Shown here one piece after another: positions 42,485-51,167 of a stretch of DNA of 64,000 nucleotides. Below the pieces are notes generated by a model. The model was given only the letters and a program-made list of their open reading frames with translations, did no database searches and was not told where the DNA came from. Position numbers and translations under genes: made by a program. The DNA comes from JAJRVM01 sp041752115 (GTDB lineage Bacteria > Planctomycetota > Planctomycetia > Pirellulales > Pirellulaceae). Within the stretch, counting starts at the first letter, position 1. Each line of letters opens with the position of its first letter. The stretch is from contig JBGSHS010000360.1 in the NCBI GenBank assembly GCA_041752115.1, positions 62,001-126,000 on the forward strand. Reading direction: 5' to 3'.

Positions 42485-44059
42485 CTACCACTGCTCATCG
42501 TATTTCGTCCAGAGCAGGTCCCCCAGATTCCAGTAAGCGTTGGTCGCTTCCTCGCAAGCCCGGGCGGTGACATCCGTCAGGAATGCTCGTCCCTTGGCAG
42601 GGTCTTCCTGCAGCAGCTTGCAGGCGTCATCGGAAATCCCCTGCTGGGCGGCCAGGTATTTTTCCTGGAGAGGGTTTCGCACCGCAGCCACATCGTTGCG
42701 CATGTCTCCCCAGCGGTGCGCCGCCAGTGTCGAGGCTCGGTTGAAAGCCCACCAGGCGCTGCGGCGGCTGAAACCGGTGGTACGACCGTCGGTCTGGAAG
42801 TCACGGGGCAGGTCGGTTACCCCCGCATAGATCGGGACGTAGGTGGTCATTGCCGGATTGCTGTATCCAAACCAGACAAGTCCACCCACAGCGTCGGGGA
42901 GTGAGGCACGCGACTGAGTGACGGTGGCATACATGCAATACCAGCGTGCCAGATGACGTTCACCCAGTTCTCCCCAGCCGCCATTGATTTTCAGCATTTT
43001 GTTCATGTCGTATGGCATGAACGGATTAGCCAGCGGGCTTTTCACAGTCTTGCCATGCTCATCGGTGACGGTCAGGTTCTTGGTCACATCGAACTCGGTC
43101 CCTTCATAGGTGTCGCGAAACAGCTCCATGATCTTCTCGGGGCTGACTGGTTGGTCTGGTTTGACCGAGAACGGAAAGACGTTGGCGTGAGGATTCAGTT
43201 GCAGGGAAGGGGCCAGCAGCGAAAGGACTCGCCATTCCCGTCGGGTCGCGGCAACTCCGTAACGACCGTCCGGATTATACGCCTCGTAGAACCGGAACGG
43301 TTCGCCGCTCTGAGGATCCCAATATCCATGGGCGGCAGCAACTTCCATCACGTTTGCCGAAGCCATGAAGTAGTCGGGCCTGGTCAGGTCGATGGTTCCA
43401 ATGCGCGCCGCATTGGCGACAACACAGACATGGTCGTCGGGAACGCGCTGGGCGGCCCATACCGCTCCTACCTGATCCTTGCCCGGACCGACGATCTCCA
43501 ACACCCACACCTCCTGCGGATCAGCAATCGTCAGTGCCTCGCCGATGTCGCACCAGCCGTATTGCTGGAGCAGCTGCCCTGCCAGCGCGATGGCCTCTCG
43601 AGCGGTGGCGGCCCGTTCGAGCATCAGACGGGTCAGCGTTTCACAATCGATCAGTCCCTTGTCGCTGCACAACTCCTCCCGACCCTCAAACGTCGATTCA
43701 CCGATCGCCAGCTGCCGCTCGTTCATGCAGGCATAGGCCGGCGCCAGGTAGCCGTAGGTCTTCTCTACCTGCGGAATATGCCCGGTGCTCTGGCGGCCGT
43801 ATCGCGACATGGGCCCCGTATCGTCATCCTGCCGTTTGGAGAGCGCTCGCTGTGAACCGGGTGCGTGGTTCTGGGGTGGTACGACGACAATGTCGGAACC
43901 AGTTCGATGGCTGTCGCAGGTATGGGACGTCATGACGGAACCGTCCGTCGACGCCAGGCGGCCGACCATGATGGACGTGCAGGCTGCGGCGTGGGGGGCA
44001 TTCAGGGCGAGCCAGGCGGTCACCGACAACATGAGGGGCAGAGTCTTCGCGTGTTGCAT
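42485..44059 (-). CDS. Exported C69-family dipeptidase
   Basis: 524 residues from ATG 44059. The signal peptide ends AHAAA and C27 follows directly (ACTSIMVGRLAS), which fits the N-terminal-nucleophile mechanism of C69: removal of the signal exposes the catalytic Cys. The motifs DGSVMTSHTCDSH and GHIPQVEKTYGYLAPAYACMNE are typical of this family, as is IADPQEVWVLEIVG. It cleaves dipeptides, probably in the periplasm. The ribosome site AGGAGCG is about 12 bases from the ATG. The gene is followed by the transglutaminase-like gene in the same orientation, about 230 bp away. Confidence 0.9.
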   Translation of the reverse strand: MQHAKTLPLMLSVTAWLALNAPHAAACTSIMVGRLASTDGSVMTSHTCDSHRTGSDIVVVPPQNHAPGSQRALSKRQDDDTGPMSRYGRQSTGHIPQVEKTYGYLAPAYACMNERQLAIGESTFEGREELCSDKGLIDCETLTRLMLERAATAREAIALAGQLLQQYGWCDIGEALTIADPQEVWVLEIVGPGKDQVGAVWAAQRVPDDHVCVVANAARIGTIDLTRPDYFMASANVMEVAAAHGYWDPQSGEPFRFYEAYNPDGRYGVAATRREWRVLSLLAPSLQLNPHANVFPFSVKPDQPVSPEKIMELFRDTYEGTEFDVTKNLTVTDEHGKTVKSPLANPFMPYDMNKMLKINGGWGELGERHLARWYCMYATVTQSRASLPDAVGGLVWFGYSNPAMTTYVPIYAGVTDLPRDFQTDGRTTGFSRRSAWWAFNRASTLAAHRWGDMRNDVAAVRNPLQEKYLAAQQGISDDACKLLQEDPAKGRAFLTDVTARACEEATNAYWNLGDLLWTKYDEQW

Positions 44060-44431
44060 GTCGATCGATCGCTCCTGCAGGAATAAGCTAATTCATGGCG
44101 AAATCTTGCCAGTTGATTCTATCATAGCATGAACAACTCTTCTCCGTTTGTCCGGTGCGGGGCCGAGCTGGAAATGACCCTTTCGTCACAATTCGCCGGG
44201 TCCTGCTGTGGACGAAACGCGGGGGCCGGTTCGCCACCGGCCGGGCGACTCGGTCCGAATTGGGAGTGCGTGCTTGCACACTAATGGGTGGAGGCTCATA
44301 ATCGAACCGTGTACAGGCCAGGGGCTCAGGGCAGGAACAAGCAAATCTCTCGGCGACGCCCCATACCTGTATCCGCTCATCAGTTCGGCCGATTGACCCA
44401 GGGCATGGTTCTCGTGACTCAAGGGGGTGAC
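44060..44431. other. Divergent intergenic region
   Basis: This 372-bp gap lies between the C69 peptidase (minus) and DUF1570 (plus) genes. An AT-richer patch (GATTCTATCATAGCATGAAC, about 44115) could be promoter DNA. No gene or repeat was recognised. Confidence 0.45.
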
Positions 44432-45892
44432 ATGGTGCGTCAGGTCTTTCTTGCATGCTGGCTGTTGCTGGTTCTGGCCGCTTCCTCGGTGCACGCCGAC
44501 ATCGTTCTCTACAGTGAGCCGCATACCGGGCTGGTGTTCTTGTTGCAGGGAACCGTGTCGACCAATCCCGGGCGGACGGTCACGTTTCGCCACCCCAAGT
44601 TCGGCAACCTGTATCTGGCGCTGCAGGACGTGCAGAAGTTCGAGCTCCCTTCCACCAGGTCGCTGGCTCAGACGCGACTCAATAAGGCCGTCAAGGCAAA
44701 CAGTGTGGAAGCCTGCCTTGATGCGGCGCGCTGGGCATTGCACAACGGACAGCTGGACGTCTTCTACGATGCGGCGTCGGCAGCCTGGAAGATCAACAAG
44801 GACGATCCGACCGTGCAACGATTGGCTGCGATGAACCGCCAAATCAACACGCCGCTTGCGGAGTCCAAGACACTCGAAGAGGAAATGCTGAAGTTCGTCG
44901 ACGGCGTCTCCAAAATGAAATTCCTGCCCAGCGATCACTTTCTGCTGCTGCATGATACGCCGGACGTGAAGGGAAAACTGAAGAAGTCGCGTGCCGAAGA
45001 GCGACTCGAGCTCTTGGAGACCGTCTACAAGAGCTACTTGCTGAAGTTCAGTCTGGAGGGATTCGATCTGGAGGTTCCTGCTCAGCGGCTGAAGGTGGTA
45101 CTGTTTGCCGATAAAGATGACTACCTGAGCTTTGTCGAGCGATTGGGGCCTGATCTGTCCAAAGCCTCGGGGTTTTATCACCGCAAAGACAATATTTCCG
45201 TGTTCTATGATCAAGGGACCGATGAGAGCTTTGAAGCTCTGTATGCGTTGAACAAGGATTTGCAGCGAGAAAAGGAACGGCTGAAGAAAGATCGGTCGCC
45301 CGGCACACGGGAAGTCGTGCGTCTGGCTGACACCATTCAACTGTTGACGGAAGTTTCTCGTGAAAACTCCGACATCGAAGTCGTGTCGCACGAAGCGACG
45401 CACCATATGGCCGGCAACACCGGCCTCATGCCGGGTGATGCTCCCGTGCCCACCTGGGCCGCGGAAGGACTGGCAACTTACTTCGAATCACCCAAGCAGG
45501 CGGCCTGGAGCGGCATCGGTTCAGTGAACAAGGAACGGCTGAAATGGTACCGTGGGCTGGAAAGCGACAAGGAACATTCGAATATCGACTTCATTATCAG
45601 CGATCAGATCTTCACTCGAGCCGGAAGCCATGGCTCGACGCTGCACGCCTACGGCCAGTCCTGGGCGCTGACCCACTTCCTCATGGCCAAGCATTTCAAT
45701 GAGCTGTTCGAGTGGTATATGCTCATCGCCAAGAAGCCACCGGGAAAACGGCTTACCGAACAGGAACTGATCGACTCGTTCGACCAGGTGTTTGGCAAGA
45801 ACCGAGAGGCCCTGGATCGCGAATGGCGACGCTATATGGAGACACTCAAAACCGACCTGGAACTGGTGCTCGAAGAGGCCGGATACCGCTAA
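44432..45892 (+). CDS. DUF1570 family exported putative metallopeptidase
   Basis: 486 residues from ATG 44432 (MVRQVFLACWLLLVLAASSVHAD), behind AAGGGGGTG; earlier in-frame starts lack a signal-peptide-like N-terminus. The first 180 residues are a helical region with tetratricopeptide-like spacing. The DUF1570 part includes a HEATHHM motif (H320, E321, H324) followed by a Glu in WAAEGLATYFE (about E345), which together resemble a gluzincin zinc site. It may be a periplasmic metallopeptidase, but no member of the family is characterised to my knowledge. The C-terminus reads LDREWRRYMETLKTDLELVL. Confidence 0.85.
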   Translation: MVRQVFLACWLLLVLAASSVHADIVLYSEPHTGLVFLLQGTVSTNPGRTVTFRHPKFGNLYLALQDVQKFELPSTRSLAQTRLNKAVKANSVEACLDAARWALHNGQLDVFYDAASAAWKINKDDPTVQRLAAMNRQINTPLAESKTLEEEMLKFVDGVSKMKFLPSDHFLLLHDTPDVKGKLKKSRAEERLELLETVYKSYLLKFSLEGFDLEVPAQRLKVVLFADKDDYLSFVERLGPDLSKASGFYHRKDNISVFYDQGTDESFEALYALNKDLQREKERLKKDRSPGTREVVRLADTIQLLTEVSRENSDIEVVSHEATHHMAGNTGLMPGDAPVPTWAAEGLATYFESPKQAAWSGIGSVNKERLKWYRGLESDKEHSNIDFIISDQIFTRAGSHGSTLHAYGQSWALTHFLMAKHFNELFEWYMLIAKKPPGKRLTEQELIDSFDQVFGKNREALDREWRRYMETLKTDLELVLEEAGYR

Positions 45893-45927
45893 GTGACCGT
45901 GCGTGAGGAGGTGGTGAGCGGTCTCCA

Positions 45928-46030
45928 ATGACGAATGACGAAATACCCAATGACGAAAGAAGCACAGTTGGTGAGTAGTCCAACCTGAGGCGAGTCTCCA
46001 CGAGTATTCCCGACAGGCCGGTTCGTCCTT
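45928..46030 (-). repeat. TTCGTCATT dispersed element, copy 4
   Basis: Inverse orientation: ATGACGAATGACGAAATACC, then CCAATGACGAAAGAAG, followed by about 55 bp and CAGGCCGGTTCGTCCTTGG. It lies downstream of the DUF1570 gene. Confidence 0.85.
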
Positions 46031-46107
46031 GGTAAATGGAGCGCGAGCTACAACCCGCGACGATCCCTGTTGAACTGGATCATGGTGGATGGCTTGGGAC
46101 CGGGCGT

Positions 46108-46125
46108 CACGCACTGAAGTGCGTG
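46108..46125 (-). repeat. REP-like palindrome CACGCACTGAAGTGCGTG
   Basis: Same core as at 14843 in opposite orientation. It is directly followed by a variant with a different stem (CGCAGGCTTCAGCCCGCG, 46130-46147), whose flank GACGATCCCTG repeats one seen at 46059. Confidence 0.88.
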
Positions 46126-46197
46126 CTACGCGCAGGCTTCAGCCCGCGACGATCCCTGTGAGCCGGTTGGTGGTGGTAAGTTTGGGACGGGACAGGT

Positions 46198-46215
46198 CAC
46201 GCACTGAAGTGCGTG
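46198..46215 (-). repeat. REP-like palindrome CACGCACTGAAGTGCGTG
   Basis: Same core and orientation as at 46108, ending 12 bp from the stop of the TIM-barrel gene. Confidence 0.9.
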
Positions 46216-46227
46216 CTACGTGCTGCG

Positions 46228-47097
46228 TCAGAGCGTATCCAGGACGCCGCGGACGTAACCGACTGATTCAGCCAGGCCGGGCAGTGGATCGTCGGGCTGC
46301 TCTTCGTATTCAAACGACAGATAGCCTTGGTAGTCGATCTGGATCAGGCAGCGCAGCAGGGCAGGAATGTCGATCACCCCTCGCCCGCAAGCGATCGCAT
46401 GGCCTTTCTCGGTCGGTTCGGTGACATCCTTCATGTGCACGTCGAGCATCCGGTCGGCGCACTGTTGCGTGGCCGCCACACAGTCCATTCCCATGCGAAC
46501 GGTATGACCGATGTCGTGGCACAATCCAATCCGCTTGTCGAGCGACTTGATTGTCTCATAGACGATATCGGGGGTCGGATAGACCTTATCACCCGGTCCG
46601 TGGTTGTGAATGCAGACCTGGATGTCGTACTGCTGGACCTTCTCATTGACCAGCGGCAGCAGTGGCGGAGCCGGAACGGCAATGATCCGGGTCATGCCCG
46701 CAGCCTTGGCATATTCGAATGCCTGGTTCACCTCCGATTCCTGGCCCATGGAGATCACACCACCGCCATAGAGGAGGATGCCTGCCTGGTCGCACTTGGC
46801 ACGGGCTGCTGCCAGGGCTTCGGGCGAGGAATCGAGTGGCAGGTGCATGGACTTCAGGCAGATCGTCTCGAGTCCGACGCGAGCCGTCATTTCCAGCGTC
46901 TTGTCCAGGTCGAAATTGCGCAGCGTGTAGGATGCCAATGCCAGCGGCAGTCGGCGTTTGCGCTCGCCAGATTCTGGTGTGGCACCGTTGGCCTCGCGCG
47001 CCAATGGCCCGCCAGCGACGCCAGCCGAAGCGGCCACCGCACCGATCCCGAGCAGTTGCATGAAAGCGCGTCGTGTGGGTTCCCTGCTGTCAGTCAT
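46228..47097 (-). CDS. Tat-exported sugar phosphate isomerase/epimerase-like TIM barrel
   Basis: 289 residues from ATG 47097 (MTDSREPTRRAFMQLLGIGAVAASAG), a twin-arginine signal. The AP-endonuclease-2/xylose-isomerase-like TIM barrel shows LASYTLRNFDLDKTLEMTARVGLETICLK, CIHNHGPGD, LCHDIGHTVRMG, MLDVHMKDVTEP and YLSFEYEEQPDD. The His, Asp and Glu residues in these would bind a divalent metal. Planctomycetes have many exported paralogues; substrates, probably sugars or their derivatives, are unknown. The TRRAFM motif deviates slightly from the S-R-R-x-F-L-K consensus but is acceptable. Confidence 0.88.
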   Translation of the reverse strand: MTDSREPTRRAFMQLLGIGAVAASAGVAGGPLAREANGATPESGERKRRLPLALASYTLRNFDLDKTLEMTARVGLETICLKSMHLPLDSSPEALAAARAKCDQAGILLYGGGVISMGQESEVNQAFEYAKAAGMTRIIAVPAPPLLPLVNEKVQQYDIQVCIHNHGPGDKVYPTPDIVYETIKSLDKRIGLCHDIGHTVRMGMDCVAATQQCADRMLDVHMKDVTEPTEKGHAIACGRGVIDIPALLRCLIQIDYQGYLSFEYEEQPDDPLPGLAESVGYVRGVLDTL

Positions 47098-47244
47098 GGT
47101 GGAGGACTCCTGAATCTGTGCTCTGCTTACTCGGTTATCGCGTGTCCGATACAAACGAAAGAGGCTGCCGAAAACGCTGTCTGTTTGCCGCTGCGGGCGG
47201 CTCGAAAGTCCTCATGCTCTGTCAACGCTGGAACTTCGGGCTGG

Positions 47245-47315
47245 GTGCCACTGGCTATGCCAGTGTCGCAGCTGGTTGGCCCTTGCCAATGCCGCACTGG
47301 CGAAGCCAGTGGCAC
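47245..47315. repeat. Nested inverted repeat with CACTGGC arms
   Basis: The left arm (47245-47265) and right arm (47295-47315) are inverted, matching at 19 of 21 positions. Each arm is itself a small hairpin with CACTGGC and GCCAGTG stems. It lies in the 370-bp gap between the TIM-barrel and propeller genes, which holds no gene. A partial CACCGGCTGCGCCAGTG occurs near 49525. Confidence 0.75.
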
Positions 47316-47466
47316 CTGAATCTGGAGTGTTGACAAAACATTAGCCTGCAGCGAGCGGCAGGCCTCCCGCGACATCGCTCATCCACCCCACGACTAACAC
47401 TCTACCATTGCCACCTGCGTGGTCAAGCTTGGAACGAGGCGTTTGGCACGCCGCCATGCCACCAGT

Positions 47467-49422
47467 TCAGTGAGCTTTCCAGACCAAGAGAAGTACGGAT
47501 GACCAGTAGTACGCCGCAAAGGCCAAGCTCGTCATGCCGAGCTCCCAGGCCCAGGACCAGCTGCGCTGTCGGCAGCAATGGGCTCCGGCGACGGAGAACG
47601 GAACAGCAGCGGCAAAGCCGCAGAGAAACACCCATTCAAAGACGAGACTCAATCGACGACACACCAGGAAGTAGGCCAGGCAGGTTGCCAGGAAGAAGGC
47701 GAACACTAGCCGGGATCTCCAATGGCCTGGGCTCGCCGAGCGTGACGTTCGTTTGAGATCTAACTGGTAGATCCCCGCTTCGAACGCCGCGAACAGAGCG
47801 ACCGGCCACGTGAACAGGAAATCGCCGCGCCAGCGGCTCAAGAACGTTGTGCCTGTCACACCGATGAGGAAAGCCGTTGTCCAGAACACGCCTCGTGCAC
47901 CGCTCCGCTGGCGGACCAGACCGCACCACTGCGCCAGCAGGGCCAGCACCCAGCAGACGCCCAAGATTCCCGGCCAGGCCACGAGATACCACTGCACCAG
48001 CCATTCTTTGTTCGGAATGTCGAAGGCGTACTCCGGTTCGATTCCGAGAATCCAAGCCGCCCAGTTGCGATAGACCGGTTGAGTGATTCGGGAGGCGGGA
48101 ACAGCCGACTCGCGTGCTCGTTGATCGAGCTGTGCCGGGTCGCCGATGTAGACGCAGACGGCGCGGCTCTGATTGCGAGCGAAGATCCGCCCACGATGCA
48201 AGGCCGGTTGGGTCCAACCGATCTCACCACCGAGAATCATCGTGCGAGCCAATTCTTCGTAATGAGAGCTGGTGGCGCGCGCCAAGACCAGCTCCCCGGT
48301 ATCGTTGAGCAGGATCAGTTTTCCATCGGCGACGAGCACGCTGGCATGTCCGACCGCGGAGTTTCCAGCAGGTTCGGGAGTCTGCGTCGGGCGGATCGTT
48401 TCGCCTCCATTGGACCATAACGGCCGTCCATCGGCGAAGTCGAGGCAGCGAAAGCTCCCGCGCGTCGGACGATGCGATTTGGCTTGCGCGTCACGTACGT
48501 CGAATCCGAAAAGAGCTCCGTCCACCAGAACGCTCGACAAAATGTCGTTGGACAACAGATCACTCCGCCATACCAGTCGCACGGGCGAGGACGCATCGCC
48601 GGTCAACTCCAGCTGTTCGCAGCCGCCCCGAAAGGCCTTGGCGATCCAGAGAAACGGCTCGGAGTAGATGGGCCAAGAGGAATGCTCGTCGTAACCATCT
48701 GAAAGATAATAGCGCCACAGTCGCTCACCGGTCTGCAGGTCATGGCAGACCAGCGTGTTCTGCAGATAACCAATGACCTGGACCCGGTCCCGAAATGTGA
48801 TGGGCAGGGCCGACGCATAACTTGCCGGATCATCCCCCGCCTGCCAGACGATTTCTCCTGTGATCGCATCGAGAGCAACCATGCTGGCTCCCGGGCCGCC
48901 AACCGGAAGCACCACCTTGTCATCGATCACGAGCGGGGAGCAGGAGTAGCCGAAACCGGTTCCCCGTCCCTGGAACGTCTCCGTCACATTGATTGACCAG
49001 AGCAGTGAGCCATCATCGGCCTGCAGGCAACCGATCAGGCCATCGGGAGCGGCGAAATAGAGTCGTCCCCGAGCGTACGTCGGTGTCGCGCGAGGGCCGG
49101 GATAAACGCTGGCAGGCAGGTAAGGCCAATCGTAGCGGTATTCCCACACCGTGTCTCCTGTATCGGCATCCAGGCAGACGACATACTGACCGCTGAGTGT
49201 CTGCCATAGCGTGGCCACCCGATTGTCCCACCCCACGAAGCTCGAATAGCCCGTTCCCGCCTCGCGGGTCCAGAGCACGGGTGGACCTTCTGCGGGCCAG
49301 TGTTCGGCCAGTTGCTGGTCGTCCCCATGTCCATTGTAGTGCGGTCCGCGAAAGAACGTCCAATCATCCCCGCGGGCGCCGACCAGCATTGCGCACCAGC
49401 ATACCGTGCCGGTTAGAAGCAT
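47467..49422 (-). CDS. PQQ-type propeller protein with C-terminal membrane domain
   Basis: 651 residues from ATG 49422 (MLLTGTVCWCAMLVGARGDD, signal peptide). A TTG at 49461 would give 13 more residues but no better ribosome site. The N-terminal 430 residues are PQQ-quinoprotein-like blades, such as DWTFFRGPHYNGHGDDQ, VVCLDADTGDTVWEYRYDWP and MVALDAITGEIVWQAGDD. The C-terminal about 200 residues hold around six membrane segments, with LVAWPGILGVCWVLALLAQW as the first. No PQQ-binding catalytic site was recognised, so the propeller may be a BamB-like binding module or outer domain of a membrane protein. This fusion is less common than a plain propeller. Confidence 0.8.
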   Translation of the reverse strand: MLLTGTVCWCAMLVGARGDDWTFFRGPHYNGHGDDQQLAEHWPAEGPPVLWTREAGTGYSSFVGWDNRVATLWQTLSGQYVVCLDADTGDTVWEYRYDWPYLPASVYPGPRATPTYARGRLYFAAPDGLIGCLQADDGSLLWSINVTETFQGRGTGFGYSCSPLVIDDKVVLPVGGPGASMVALDAITGEIVWQAGDDPASYASALPITFRDRVQVIGYLQNTLVCHDLQTGERLWRYYLSDGYDEHSSWPIYSEPFLWIAKAFRGGCEQLELTGDASSPVRLVWRSDLLSNDILSSVLVDGALFGFDVRDAQAKSHRPTRGSFRCLDFADGRPLWSNGGETIRPTQTPEPAGNSAVGHASVLVADGKLILLNDTGELVLARATSSHYEELARTMILGGEIGWTQPALHRGRIFARNQSRAVCVYIGDPAQLDQRARESAVPASRITQPVYRNWAAWILGIEPEYAFDIPNKEWLVQWYLVAWPGILGVCWVLALLAQWCGLVRQRSGARGVFWTTAFLIGVTGTTFLSRWRGDFLFTWPVALFAAFEAGIYQLDLKRTSRSASPGHWRSRLVFAFFLATCLAYFLVCRRLSLVFEWVFLCGFAAAVPFSVAGAHCCRQRSWSWAWELGMTSLAFAAYYWSSVLLLVWKAH

Positions 49423-49711
49423 TGAGAGACGCTGCAGGTATTGACAACGATAGGCTCCCAAGGGCGGTTCCCCGGTGACGGATACAACGGTTATCGCTCA
49501 CCGCCATCTTGTGGCGTGGCTGGCACCGGCTGCGCCAGTGTACAACGGACAGGTCGGTTGTCATACTCACGGGTGACTTGGCCGGCTTCAACTGTCTATG
49601 CTATCAAAGTCACGGGTCGACTGCGGAACGACCGGGGGATTTTTCTGGGCAGATTCCCATTGCCCACGCCCATCGATTTGCTCTGAAGTGTGAGTGGGAG
49701 GACGGGGAACC

Positions 49712-50953
49712 ATGCAACTGGACGTCGAGTTTGTGCGGCAGCAGTATGCGGTCTATCAGAGGCCGGAGCTGGCAGAGTGGGCCTTTTTCGAGAACGCTGG
49801 CGGTTCGTACGTGCCGGAGGTGGTTGTGGAGCGGCTGGACCGCTTCTTTCGCTGCTACAAGGTGCAGCCGTACGGGCCATTCCAGTCGTCGGAGATGGCT
49901 GGAGAGGCGATGGACGACGGCTACCGATGCGTGGCAGAGCTGCTCTGTGCCAGCGAAGATGAACTCACACTCGGACCCTCCACCACGCTCAACAGTTACG
50001 TTCTGGCCCAGGCCATTCGGCCGATCCTGAAGGCTGGCGACGAGATCATCGTTACGAATCAGGATCATGAGGCGAACATCGGGTGCTGGGAGCGGCTGGC
50101 GGAGTCAGGGGCGACGGTGAGACGCTGGCAAATAGATCCGCAGAGCGGTGAATTGGCTCTGGACGATCTGAGGCGACTGGTTTCCGATCGGACGCGGCTG
50201 ATCTGCTTCAGTCTCTGCTCCAACATCGTGGGGACGTTCCAGGATGTGTCGGCGGTAACCGAGTTGGCACGCAGTGTGGGAGCTTGGACGGTCGCGGACG
50301 GCGTATCGTACGCTCCCCATCGAATGGTTGATGTGCGAGCGCTCAATGCGGACGTCTACTTGTTCAGCACATACAAGACGTATGCCACACACGTGGGTGT
50401 GATGTGGATCAGGGAGCCTCTGTTCGACGAGCTGGTCTGCCAAGGGCACTATTTCAATCGGCAGCGCCCTCGTTACCGCATGAATCCCACGGGACCGCAG
50501 CACGCAGAGATTGCCGCGCTGGCGGGAATGGGAGAGTACTTCGACACACTGTACGAACACCATTTCGACGCGGTCGAGCCGGGTGCGCACGGGAGAGCTT
50601 GTCGCGTCTTCCAACTGGTCGCAGAACATGAGGCGGGGTTGGCCACGCTGTTGCTTGACGCTCTGCGTCAGCTCCCCGACGTACGGATCATCGGCCAATC
50701 GACGGCAGATGGCGGCCGACGTGCCCCCACGATCTCCTTCGTCAGCCAACGGATGTCATCGGCCCAGTTGGCTCAGAAATTGGCGGAGCGCAAGATTGCC
50801 GTGCGCAATGGACACTTTTATGCTCTGCGTTGCCTCGAAGCTCTCGGCATCCCCGACCCGCAGGACGGGGTGCTGCGCGTGAGTCTTGTTCACTACAACA
50901 CGCAGGAGGAGGTGCAGCGGCTGGTTGCCAGCTTGTGTGAACTGCTCGGATGA
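49712..50953 (+). CDS. Class V aminotransferase/cysteine-desulfurase-like PLP enzyme
   Basis: 413 residues from ATG 49712, behind GGAGGACGGGG. PLP-fold motifs: FFENAGGSYVP at the N-terminus, NQDHEANIGCWERLA, the cofactor Asp in TVADGVSYAPHRMVD and the Schiff-base K222 in LFSTYKTYATHVGVMW. The C-terminal domain runs PTISFVSQRMSSAQLAQKL to VHYNTQEEVQRLVASL. It resembles the SufS/CsdA-like class V family, but the active-site Cys loop of true desulfurases is not evident; an aminotransferase, lyase or desulfurase role is open. Cytoplasmic, monocistronic. Confidence 0.88.
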   Translation: MQLDVEFVRQQYAVYQRPELAEWAFFENAGGSYVPEVVVERLDRFFRCYKVQPYGPFQSSEMAGEAMDDGYRCVAELLCASEDELTLGPSTTLNSYVLAQAIRPILKAGDEIIVTNQDHEANIGCWERLAESGATVRRWQIDPQSGELALDDLRRLVSDRTRLICFSLCSNIVGTFQDVSAVTELARSVGAWTVADGVSYAPHRMVDVRALNADVYLFSTYKTYATHVGVMWIREPLFDELVCQGHYFNRQRPRYRMNPTGPQHAEIAALAGMGEYFDTLYEHHFDAVEPGAHGRACRVFQLVAEHEAGLATLLLDALRQLPDVRIIGQSTADGGRRAPTISFVSQRMSSAQLAQKLAERKIAVRNGHFYALRCLEALGIPDPQDGVLRVSLVHYNTQEEVQRLVASLCELLG

Positions 50954-51006
50954 TGCTCGGTGACATGAGTGAGTCACTGGTGGAAGCCAACGATGGCGAT
51001 TCAGCG

Positions 51007-51128
51007 GCCGGCCGGTTCGTCTTTCGAGCTTCGTCATTCCATTCGTCATTGGGTATTTCGTCATTCGTCATTCGCCGCGCCAGGGTATTTCGTCATTCGT
51101 CATTTCGCGCAGGTGTTGCCGAGCGGAG
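51007..51128. repeat. TTCGTCATT dispersed element, copy 5
   Basis: CGGCCGGCCGGTTCGTCTTTCG, then two TTCGTCATT/GGGTATTTCG segments (the second introduced by CAGGGTATTTCGTCATTC) and the tail GCGCAGGTGTTGCCGAGCGG. This copy has an internal duplication. It fills the gap between the convergent aminotransferase and zwf genes. Confidence 0.85.
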
Positions 51129-51167
51129 TTGGCTCGCTGAATACGTCGAGGCGGAGGTCCGAAGATG

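Noticed and set aside
42256..42573. N-terminal extension of the transglutaminase-like protein
   Set aside because: It translates the MITE-like element; the protein start with a later signal or anchor lies at 42255.
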